Shown: positions 1 through 5,536 of the stretch, piece after piece
Layout: the number at the start of each line of letters is the position of its first letter
How positions within the stretch are numbered: position 1 is the first letter of the stretch
From: Pseudomonadota bacterium
GTDB taxonomy: Bacteria; Desulfobacterota; BSN033; WVXP01; G020346125
Length of the DNA: 7,409 bases
NCBI GenBank assembly: GCA_030672465.1
Contig: DAOVGJ010000077.1
Coordinates: 1 to 7,409, forward strand
Reading direction: 5' to 3'
Notes under the pieces: generated by a model
Databases searched by the model: none
Told to the model about the DNA's origin: nothing
The model's input: only the letters and a program-made list of their open reading frames with translations
Made by a program: the position numbers and the translations under genes

Positions 1-1
1 A

Positions 2-823
2 ATTCTGACTTCCCCGAATCATCAGCCCAGCAAGGATTGGCTGAAGTTCGTCAAGACTTCCAGGGCCCAGACCAAAATTCGACAATGGATCAAAAAGGAA
101 CAGAGGGAAAGAAGCATCGCCTTAGGAAGGGAGATTTGCGAGAAGGAATTCAGGAAATTCTCCCTGAACTTGGCTAAATTGCTTAAATCCGGGGAAATCC
201 AGAAGGTAGCCAATGATTTCGGTTTTCAATCCGTGGACGATCTTATGGCGTCGGTGGGCTATGGAAAGATCTCTTCCAAACAGATTGCCGGAAAGCTGAT
301 TCCTCCCGAAAAATTGGAGGCAGGGGACAAGAAAAAAGAGAGCCGAATAGAGAAGATCATTCAGCTCGTACAGAAGAAACCCCAAGATGCCATCCAAATC
401 AAGGGCGTAGATGACATGATGTTCCGGTTTGCAAGCTGTTGTAATCCCCTTCCCGGTGATAGGATAACGGGCTTTATCACCCGGGGAAGAGGAATAACCA
501 TCCATACCGCCGACTGTTCTAACGTCTTGAACAGCGACCCCCAGAGAAAGGTGAAGGTCGAATGGGATGTAAAGCACAAACAAACTCACCCCGTCCGCAT
601 TCGTGTGACTTGCACGGATCGAAAGGGATTGCTGGCCGATATCAGTTCTTCCATCACCTCCAATAAGGCCAATATCACCAACGCTCAACTCAATACAACA
701 CATGATAAAAGGGCCATCTGCACCTTTGCAGTCGAAATAAAAGACTTAAATCACCTGAGGAAAGTAATTGTTTCGCTGGAAAAAATTAAGGGGATCGTTA
801 CAGTTGAAAGGTTAAAGATCTGA
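2..823 (+). CDS. rel: Bifunctional-type (p)ppGpp synthetase/hydrolase (Rel/SpoT), C-terminal part
   Basis: This is the regulatory half of a long RelA/SpoT protein, which makes and degrades the stringent-response alarmone (p)ppGpp in the cytoplasm. The frame is open from base 2 to TGA at 821-823 (273 residues visible), so the catalytic HD and synthetase domains lie outside the window. The first residues (SPNHQPSKDWLKFVKTSRA, then IRQWIKKEQRE) are the end of the TGS domain and the linker found in this family. A helical segment follows. The conserved-cysteine (RIS) domain has FRFASCCNPLPGD with the Cys pair at visible residues 146-147 and RGRGITIHTADC after it. A C-terminal ACT domain spans about residues 197-273 (HPVRIRVTCTDRKGLLADISS). 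The TTG at 170 is only an internal codon. The gene ends 14 bases from the convergent rpmB stop. Whether the hydrolase or synthetase activity is intact cannot be judged here. Confidence 0.95.
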   Translation: MLTSPNHQPSKDWLKFVKTSRAQTKIRQWIKKEQRERSIALGREICEKEFRKFSLNLAKLLKSGEIQKVANDFGFQSVDDLMASVGYGKISSKQIAGKLIPPEKLEAGDKKKESRIEKIIQLVQKKPQDAIQIKGVDDMMFRFASCCNPLPGDRITGFITRGRGITIHTADCSNVLNSDPQRKVKVEWDVKHKQTHPVRIRVTCTDRKGLLADISSSITSNKANITNAQLNTTHDKRAICTFAVEIKDLNHLRKVIVSLEKIKGIVTVERLKI

Positions 824-837
824 AGGCTGGGAGGACA

Positions 838-1029
838 TTAAACCGCCTTGATTATTTTACCAGACCGGATGCAGCGGGTACAGACCCTCATCCTCACGAC
901 GTTGTTATTCTTCAGCACCCTCACCCTCTGGAGATTCGGATACCAAACCCGCCTCGTCTTATTGTTCGCGTGACTGACATTGTGGCCGTAGGAGGGGCCC
1001 TTTCCGCAAATCTCGCATACCCTAGACAT
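838..1029 (-). CDS. rpmB: 50S ribosomal protein L28
   Basis: L28 is a small basic protein of the large ribosomal subunit. The 63-residue product begins MSRVCEICGKGPSYGHNVSHANN and has the family signature of a GNNVSHANN-like segment followed by TRRVWYPNLQ. It is the four-cysteine form: C5/C8 and C50/C53 make two CxxC pairs of the kind that binds zinc. Length fits the short L28 class. The ATG at 1029 is preceded by GAGG at 1036-1039 (minus strand, spacer of 6). Its stop at 838 faces the rel stop at 823 with 14 bases between and no clear terminator. The nearest upstream gene on the same strand is 417 bases away, so it is probably transcribed from its own promoter. Confidence 0.96.
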   Translation of the reverse strand: MSRVCEICGKGPSYGHNVSHANNKTRRVWYPNLQRVRVLKNNNVVRMRVCTRCIRSGKIIKAV

Positions 1030-1051
1030 GGTTTACCTCAATTAAAAAATA

Positions 1052-1080
1052 AATTTACCAAAAAAATAACAATCCCGCAA
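1052..1080 (-). promoter_or_regulatory. Possible sigma70-type promoter of rpmB
   Basis: Reading the minus strand, TTGCGG (1080-1075) is separated by 17 bases from TAAATT (1057-1052), placing a transcription start roughly 15 bases before the rpmB ATG. Each hexamer matches consensus at about four positions, and the spacer is a T-rich tract. The spacing is ideal but the hexamers are only moderate, so this is a tentative call. Confidence 0.35.
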
Positions 1081-1165
1081 CCCATATACGCCTGGAGTTT
1101 CCGGAATTTCAAGGGAACACCGTTGTCCCTGAGTGTAATGGGCTTATGCCATCCACACGGAATGA

Positions 1166-1266
1166 TGGAATTTTGGAGTATTGGAATAGTGAGGAGGGGC
1201 GAAGCCCCTAAGTTGTCTCGTTACCCTGAACCCATTATTCCAGTATTCCACTACTCCAATATTCCA
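1166..1266. repeat. Inverted repeat with 8-base-period arms
   Basis: The left arm (1166-1191) and the reverse complement of the right arm (1241-1266) match at 23 of 26 bases, so the region can fold into a long hairpin or cruciform. The arms are themselves tandem repeats of an octamer. On the right are TATTCCAG, TATTCCAC, TACTCCAA and TATTCCAG, four units without a gap at 1236-1267. On the left are about three units of the complementary form. The loop contains a perfect 6-base stem with a GAA loop (1195-1209). The right side also contains a 9+9 base inverted repeat with a 2-base loop (1258-1277). No protein or transposase is associated. From memory, similar TTGGAATA-like arrays occur between genes of several uncultivated and sulfate-reducing lineages, but that was not searched. 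Confidence 0.7.
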
Positions 1267-1306
1267 GTTGGAATATTCCAGTTGCGTCAAAGTCCCTGAG
1301 TTCCTA

Positions 1307-1324
1307 TGTAACAAACAGGTTACA
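1307..1324. promoter_or_regulatory. Operator-like perfect dyad
   Basis: TGTAAC (1307-1312) and GTTACA (1319-1324) form a perfect 6+6 inverted repeat around a 6-base centre, the shape of a site for a dimeric repressor or activator. On the minus strand a consensus TTGACA (1337-1332) lies just upstream, so the dyad would cover the spacer and -10 area of a promoter reading toward rpmB. No good -10 hexamer at 16-18 bases is visible, which weakens the promoter idea. Confidence 0.25.
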
Positions 1325-1446
1325 AAAATACTGTCAATAAAAGTCAGGAAACTCCAGATATACGCCCCTCCCCTCCCGTCTCACCTCATTGTCCGCCGGC
1401 CCTGCGATGATCCGCCGAGCAAAAGATCCTTAAGGGATAAGGAAAT

Positions 1447-2889
1447 CTACCCAAAGCGCTTCGAAACCGCCTGGGCTGCCTTTATACCGGATAGGATCTC
1501 GCCCTCGAAGCCCAAATAGGGAAAATTCTCCCTGCACGCGAGAAAGAGACCTTCCATCGGGGTAATGGTAGGGAAAATTGCCTCCCCTACTCGAAAAGAC
1601 GATGTACCACCGTATATGATATCGCTATTGGTCCACTGACGACGATAACGCTCTAGAGAAGGTCGCCCGTCGATCAGTCTAATCGATCTTTCCAGGAAGG
1701 GAGCGACCTCCAATAGGTGAACCAACATGTTCTCGATAACTCCTTTGATTCCAGCCCTATCCGATCTCCCCTTGGCCATGGGGACAAAGGCATTGACCGT
1801 AACCGACCTCTTTTTCGATGGAGCGCCGACGCCCTCGGGTCCCATGAAAACCATCAAAAGGTTCCCATTTTCAAAAGGTGCGTCCAAATCACGCAATGAG
1901 ACGAAACAATCCCCCAACCCTACGGGAATGCCTCTGGCATCAATGCCAAGGTTTAAGGAGAGTATAAAATACTTGGGCCACAGGCGCTTTCCTCTTCCGG
2001 CCCATTTCCGTCCTGAAAAGGCCGTGGGGATGAGCTCTCTCAATTGGGGGGAGGGGAGATTACCAACGCAAACCCTGGATGATATGGTTTTACCCTCCTC
2101 CTTCGTATGAATCATGAATTCTCCCGGGGATTTCTCGATGCGAATTGTGTTAAACGATTCAAGGACTTTGAATCGTCCTCCCCCCCTCACCACCTCCTTC
2201 TTAACCCTATCCATGAAGCCCTGGGGACTCATCATATCCGTGAAGACCTCATCCTGCACTAAGAGGCTTATGAGGTGGGAAGCCAAGCTGAAGGGGAAAT
2301 CATCCAGAAGTAGATAACTCATGCTTTCCATCTGAACATCTATAAATCGAGCGAAGGTTTTATCTCCTTTCAGGGAACCCAGAAAGGCAGAAAGTGGTCT
2401 ATCGGATAAGGCGTGATATGCATGAGCAAGCAACCTTCCAATCCGACCGGGGAACGGTTGTTCATCGCCTATGGCCATCATAGTGCGGCCAATCCAATCT
2501 TCCTCTTGTAATCGAGAGTAAAAGGTTTCGATGAGACCGGAGCTCCCCGGGAACTCCCTCTGCATCTCGCCTAAAAGATCGGTCCGATCGGATGATATAT
2601 CGAACCTATGGCCGGGGAGAAGGATCTGGCATTTAAGGTTCCCTCTATGGGTAAAATCGCCATGAGCTAAGGGGAGGTCCAACAGTTGGCACACTCCCTC
2701 AATGACGGCCCTGCTGACGAGGAGTTCGGAAAGGTTGGAAAACCGTCTGAATCGGTATTTCCCCCGAATATAACCTGCCCTCACCTTCCCCTCCAGTATG
2801 AGCACTGAAAATCCCCTCTTGGTGAGAAGAGCCCCCGCTAAAATTCCGCCAGCATTGGCACCGAGGATGACAACGTCCCATCTCCTCAT
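1447..2889 (-). CDS. FAD-dependent oxidoreductase, phytoene desaturase/amine oxidase-like
   Basis: The 480-residue product begins with a Rossmann-type FAD-binding fold: strand WDVVILG, a glycine loop GANAGG (residues 10-15), then LLTKRGFSVLILE ending in Glu33, the residue that normally holds the adenosine ribose. The C terminus (GLFLACRENFPYLGFEGEILSGIKAA) resembles the second FAD-contact segment of CrtI-like and amine-oxidase-like flavoproteins. Length (about 480-500) also fits. No signal peptide or clear membrane segment is seen. The substrate cannot be inferred, and no carotenoid gene is nearby. The glycine loop has Asn12 where GxGxxG has its second glycine, and the usual GG after the Glu strand is reduced to AGYIRG, so cofactor binding may differ. 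The ATG at 2889 overlaps the purM stop as TGATG, with GGGG at 2898-2901 as a likely ribosome binding site, which indicates co-transcription and coupled translation with purM. Confidence 0.8.
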   Translation of the reverse strand: MRRWDVVILGANAGGILAGALLTKRGFSVLILEGKVRAGYIRGKYRFRRFSNLSELLVSRAVIEGVCQLLDLPLAHGDFTHRGNLKCQILLPGHRFDISSDRTDLLGEMQREFPGSSGLIETFYSRLQEEDWIGRTMMAIGDEQPFPGRIGRLLAHAYHALSDRPLSAFLGSLKGDKTFARFIDVQMESMSYLLLDDFPFSLASHLISLLVQDEVFTDMMSPQGFMDRVKKEVVRGGGRFKVLESFNTIRIEKSPGEFMIHTKEEGKTISSRVCVGNLPSPQLRELIPTAFSGRKWAGRGKRLWPKYFILSLNLGIDARGIPVGLGDCFVSLRDLDAPFENGNLLMVFMGPEGVGAPSKKRSVTVNAFVPMAKGRSDRAGIKGVIENMLVHLLEVAPFLERSIRLIDGRPSLERYRRQWTNSDIIYGGTSSFRVGEAIFPTITPMEGLFLACRENFPYLGFEGEILSGIKAAQAVSKRFG

Positions 2890-3919
2890 CAGATGAACCC
2901 CACCCTTTCCCCTTCTTCCCTTGCCTTGGATATCTCCCCGATCATATAAGCCCTTTCCCCCAATTCCTTCAACCGAATTAAAACGCCCTCTGCCTCATCA
3001 GCTTTGACCACGAGGATCATCCCTATTCCATTGTTAAAAGTCCTCCACATCTCCTCTTCCGGAATTCGGCCCTCCCTCTGCAGAAAAGAAAAGATGGGGG
3101 GAACCTGCCAGCTTCCCTTTTGGAGGGAGGCCTTACAGCTGCGAGGTAAAATCCTGGGAAGGTTTCCCCTCATTCCTCCTCCCGTAATATGAGCAATCCC
3201 CCGAAGGCGAAACTCCCGCTTCAGGGAGATCACTGCCTTGACATAGATTCGTGTTGGCTCCAAGAGTTCTTCCCCGATTGTCCTCCCCAACTCCTCAACC
3301 CAATCGTCCACATGCAGATTGAGATGATCGAATACAATTCTCCTCACCAACGAATATCCGTTACTATGGAGTCCGCTGGAGGAAAGCCCGATCAGCCTAT
3401 CCCCCGGGGAAATCTCAGACCCATCGATCATCTCCCTCCTATTGGCAATTCCCAGGGCGAAACCCACTAAATCATATTCGCCCCTTCCATAGAACCCGGG
3501 CATTTCCGCGGTTTCACCTCCGATTAAGGAACAGCCCGCCTCCTTGCATCCTTTGACAATCCCCTCAATGATGGAAACGGCCTTCCCCAATTCTAATTTC
3601 CCCGTTGCGATATAATCCATGAGAAAGAGGGGTGGGCCCCGCTGACAAGGATATCATTGACACACATGGCGACCAGATCGATTCCCACCGTATCATGCCG
3701 GTCGACCATGAAGGCCACTTTGAGCTTAGTTCCAACCCCATCCGTTGAAGCTACAAGTACGGGATCTCGATATCCAATACGATCCAGGGAATAACAAGCG
3801 CTGAATCCCCCCAAGGACGTGAGGACTCGGGGGCCGAACGTGGATTCGGCGAGGGACTTTATCCTCCTTATAAACTCGTCTCCCAAATCCACATCCACTC
3901 CTACATCCTTATACAGCAT
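2889..3919 (-). pseudogene. purM: Phosphoribosylformylglycinamidine cyclo-ligase (AIR synthetase), one-base frameshift
   Basis: PurM converts formylglycinamidine ribonucleotide and ATP to aminoimidazole ribonucleotide in cytosolic purine synthesis. The N-terminal frame (from ATG 3919) has STDGVGTKLK at residues 58-67 and VAMCVNDILVSGAHP, then drifts into unrelated SFSWIISQRGN and stops near 3593. The remainder continues in another frame as LFLMDYIATGKLEL, with GGETAEMPGFYGRGEYDLVG, AHITGGGMRGNLPR and FNNGIGMILVV, to TGA at 2891-2889. Adding one C to the four-C run at 3632-3629 joins the frames into 343 residues, the normal family length. The start at 3919 is chosen because AGGAGG (3934-3929) lies 9 bases upstream; an ATG at 3970 falls inside the promoter. 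Both halves are fully conserved, so a sequencing or assembly indel is more likely than decay. A recent mutation or programmed -1 slip at CCC remains possible. The stop overlaps the downstream FAD gene. Confidence 0.85.
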
Positions 3920-3928
3920 CGACACGTA

Positions 3929-3934
3929 CCTCCT
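3929..3934 (-). promoter_or_regulatory. Ribosome binding site fixing the purM start
   Basis: A perfect AGGAGG on the minus strand sits 9 bases before ATG at 3919 (MLYKDVGVDVD). That reading gives the family's normal N terminus and removes 17 non-conserved residues encoded upstream. Confidence 0.85.
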
Positions 3935-3969
3935 ACAGACATTCATAAGACATTGTTTTACGTGGCTCA

Positions 3970-3998
3970 ATCTTAGATAATCCCTAGCTCGATGTCAA
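3970..3998 (-). promoter_or_regulatory. Sigma70-type promoter of purM
   Basis: The minus strand carries a perfect TTGACA (3998-3993), a 17-base spacer and TAAGAT (3975-3970, four of six matches). The predicted transcription start is about 43 bases before the purM ATG at 3919. It would drive purM and the overlapping FAD gene. A 7-base inverted pair, TAATCCC (3978-3984) and GGGATTA (4011-4017), brackets the -35 box and could be an operator; no known purine repressor box is recognised. Confidence 0.65.
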
Positions 3999-4174
3999 AT
4001 CATTTTACTTGGGATTACAAACATCTTTCCTCTCTATCCTCATAAACCCCTCAATGAAAGCAGAGATGGAGTTTTGTCGAATCCCTCTGCATCGAGAAAC
4101 CCAAGAATGATCCAGACTAGCACGGTGGGAGTCTTTTCACCTTTGTAGCCCACACCGCGACAAAGGGCTCATGA

Positions 4175-4341
4175 GAGTACTCCGTTATCCCTGAGCGTAA
4201 TTCCATCCTTCAAACCGCAGCACTGCAGCACCGCATAACGGCAGTACCCAAACTCGGCCGGAAGGGGTAAGTATTCCCCGCCTGCGAACCCCGAAAGGGT
4301 CACCTCACGAAGCATTGGAGCGAAGGGATGAGGGAGTACTC
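4175..4341. repeat. 167-base element bounded by 18-base inverted repeats
   Basis: The ends are GAGTACTCCGTTATCCCT (4175-4192) and AGGGATGAGGGAGTACTC (4324-4341). They are complementary at 16 of 18 positions, including an unbroken outer 9-base stem and an inner 6-base stem. Inside are an octamer tandem array (CCGCAGCA, CTGCAGCA, CCGCATAA, CGGCAGTA at 4215-4246) and small stems GGGG-TAAGTATT-CCCC and ACCC-CGAAA-GGGT. The left end overlaps the 20-mer at 4182-4201 that also occurs at 1120-1139. No target-site duplication is evident at the edges and there is no coding content. It could be a non-autonomous mobile or palindromic repeat, or a structured RNA. I recognise no known RNA family in it. Confidence 0.55.
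4215..4246. repeat. Four-unit octamer tandem array
   Basis: Units CCGCAGCA, CTGCAGCA, CCGCATAA and CGGCAGTA follow one another without gaps. Period and copy number (8 bases, four units, 32 bases) are the same as in the array at 1236-1267, but the unit sequence is different. Confidence 0.6.
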
Positions 4342-4381
4342 AAGAATTTGAGGGGATTACAGCAAAGGCAAAGCATGGCAA

Positions 4382-4411
4382 TTGACTTTGTGAGATATTT
4401 GTGATTATTTT
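4382..4411 (+). promoter_or_regulatory. Sigma70-type promoter of queA
   Basis: TTGACT (4382-4387, five of six matches) is followed after 18 bases by TATTTT (4406-4411, four of six) in a markedly AT-rich stretch. The transcription start would be near 4418, about 20 bases before the queA ATG at 4437. This argues against the upstream GTG at 4401 as the start codon. The promoter probably serves queA and tgt and may extend to yajC and rpsF. Confidence 0.6.
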
Positions 4412-4436
4412 ATTAATTTATATTGTGAGTGATTAC

Positions 4437-5465
4437 ATGGACCTGGTAGATTTCCAATATAGGCTTCCACGTGGGCTCATCGCGCAGTATCCATCGAGGG
4501 AAAGGGATCGGTCCCGCCTGATGGTAGTCCATCGCGATACGGGTTCTTTGGAGCACCGAACCTTTTGCGATTTAGCTGACTATCTCAATGAAGGTGATGT
4601 CCTTGTCATCAACGATACGAAGGTTTTAAAGGCAAAGCTTGTGGGGACAAAGGAAACCGGGGGAAAGGTGGAAGTCCTGATTACCGAAAGGGTGGGGGAT
4701 CGGACGTGGAAATGTATGGTAAAGAGGGCCAGATCCATAAGCCATGGTTCTACGGTCTTCTTCGGTGATGGCTTGAGGGGAAAGTTCCTGGGGAGGGATG
4801 AGAGTGGAAGTTGGAGAATCGAATTCCACTTCAAGGGGGATTTCCATGAGGCAATCGATCATTGCGGGAGGATGCCGTTACCCCCTTACATTAAGAGGCA
4901 GGAAATCCTCCCCCTCGATGAGGAGCGCTATCAAACAATCTTCGCCACAAAACCGGGGTCCATTGCCGCTCCAACGGCCGGCTTGCACGTGACCCATTCT
5001 CTTTTGGAGAGGGTGAGACAGAGGGGTGTAGCGGTTGTTCCCATTACCCTCCATGTAAACGTGGGGACCTTTTCCCCCATCAGGACAAAACGAGTAGAAG
5101 ATCATAAAATGGCTCCCGAGTATTTTGAAATAGGCCCGCGGGCTGCTGAGGCCGTCAATATGGCGAAAAGGAGGGGAGGAAGGATTATCGCGGTGGGCAC
5201 GACAACCACCCGTTCACTGGAATCAGCCGTCGATTCAGGGGGAAACCTCACCGCCACCGCTGGATACTCAGATCTCTTTATCTATCCCCCGTATCGCTTC
5301 AGGATGGTGGACACCCTGGTGACCAATTTCCATCTTCCAGGGACCACTCTCTTATTGTTGGCCTCGGCCTTCGCCACCGGGGAACTCATCATGAAGGCCT
5401 ATAGGGAGGCCATCAGAAACGAATATCGTTTTTTCAGTTATGGGGACGGGATGCTCATCCTCTGA
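4437..5465 (+). CDS. queA: S-adenosylmethionine:tRNA ribosyltransferase-isomerase
   Basis: QueA transfers and isomerises the ribosyl moiety of S-adenosylmethionine onto preQ1 at tRNA position 34, giving epoxyqueuosine in the cytoplasm. The 342-residue protein matches the usual length. Family motifs in order: LIAQYP (14-19), VLVINDTKV (55-63), PLPPYIKR (147-154), APTAGLH (178-184), LHVNVGTFSPI (205-215), EDHKM (221-225), VGTTTTRSLESA (253-264), TNFHLPGTTL (296-305) and SYGDGML (334-340). The LHVNVGTF motif carries Asn where Gly is common. The start at 4437 (MDLVDFQYRLP) gives the normal N terminus. A frame extension to GTG 4401 would begin inside the promoter. The ribosome binding site is weak (TGAG at 4426-4429). 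It is the first gene of the plus-strand cluster, 71 bases before tgt, its pathway partner. Confidence 0.97.
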   Translation: MDLVDFQYRLPRGLIAQYPSRERDRSRLMVVHRDTGSLEHRTFCDLADYLNEGDVLVINDTKVLKAKLVGTKETGGKVEVLITERVGDRTWKCMVKRARSISHGSTVFFGDGLRGKFLGRDESGSWRIEFHFKGDFHEAIDHCGRMPLPPYIKRQEILPLDEERYQTIFATKPGSIAAPTAGLHVTHSLLERVRQRGVAVVPITLHVNVGTFSPIRTKRVEDHKMAPEYFEIGPRAAEAVNMAKRRGGRIIAVGTTTTRSLESAVDSGGNLTATAGYSDLFIYPPYRFRMVDTLVTNFHLPGTTLLLLASAFATGELIMKAYREAIRNEYRFFSYGDGMLIL

Positions 5466-5504
5466 ATGGAAATGAAAGGGTCTCGGCTTCAAGGGGGCCG
5501 GAGC

Positions 5505-5523
5505 ACCCTTGGTCGCCAAGGGT
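5505..5523 (+). promoter_or_regulatory. Hairpin in the queA-tgt spacer
   Basis: ACCCTTGG (5505-5512), loop TCG, CCAAGGGT (5516-5523) make a perfect 8-base stem just upstream of the tgt ribosome binding site (GGGG, 5530-5533). The left arm can instead pair with CAAGGG at 5490-5495, so two mutually exclusive hairpins are possible. There is no T run after it, so it does not look like a standard terminator. It could be an RNA-processing, stability or translation-control structure. Confidence 0.45.
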
Positions 5524-5536
5524 TGATCTGGGGAAA

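Larger units (their letters stand above)
1030..1446. other. Gene-free stretch with nested inverted and tandem repeats
   Basis: These 417 bases separate the stop of the FAD oxidoreductase gene from the rpmB start. I see no credible gene. The short open frames here run antisense to rpmB or through repeats and have no recognisable protein. Structures from outside in: an 11-base inverted pair CTGGAGTTTCC (1092-1102) and its complement (1347-1357); a copy of the 20-mer CCGTTGTCCCTGAGTGTAAT (1120-1139); a 26-base inverted pair (1166-1191 and 1241-1266); a hairpin AGGGGC-GAA-GCCCCT (1195-1209); and a dyad TGTAAC-N6-GTTACA (1307-1324). The core decamer GTCCCTGAGT recurs at 1292-1301. Confidence 0.7.
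3920..4436. other. Divergent purM/queA intergenic region
   Basis: These 517 bases hold no convincing gene. They contain the purM promoter (3970-3998, minus strand), a 7-base stem CCTTTGT/ACAAAGG with a 13-base loop (4140-4166), the 167-base repeat-bounded element (4175-4341), and the queA promoter (4382-4411, plus strand). I looked for tRNA arms, SRP RNA, and preQ1 and ZTP riboswitch motifs, and recognised none. The stretch 4018-4139 shows only a GCAGAG (4060-4065)/CTCTGC (4085-4090) pair. Confidence 0.6.

Noticed and set aside
122..703. 193-codon minus-strand open frame inside rel
   Set aside because: It is antisense to well-conserved RIS and ACT domain sequence and its translation resembles no family.
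970..1299. 109-codon plus-strand open frame
   Set aside because: It starts antisense to rpmB and then runs through the inverted and octamer repeats; there is no protein-like conservation.
3920..3970. Upstream ATG start for purM adding 17 residues
   Set aside because: It lies within the -10 box of the best promoter and would put AGGAGG inside the coding region; the extra residues are not PurM-like.
4215..4246. CRISPR-like short array
   Set aside because: The units are 8 bases and gapless, with no spacers, and there are no cas genes.
4250..4300. tRNA T-arm or SRP RNA-like bases (GGTTCG on the minus strand; CCGGAAGG on the plus strand)
   Set aside because: The flanking stems do not pair as required for a T arm, and the SRP domain IV consensus is not completed.
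4401..4436. Upstream GTG start for queA adding 12 residues
   Set aside because: The GTG lies next to the predicted -10 box, and the added residues are not part of the QueA N terminus; ATG 4437 fits better.
4342..4436. preQ1 riboswitch before queA
   Set aside because: With the transcription start near 4418 the leader is only about 20 bases, too short for an aptamer, and no preQ1 motif is seen upstream.
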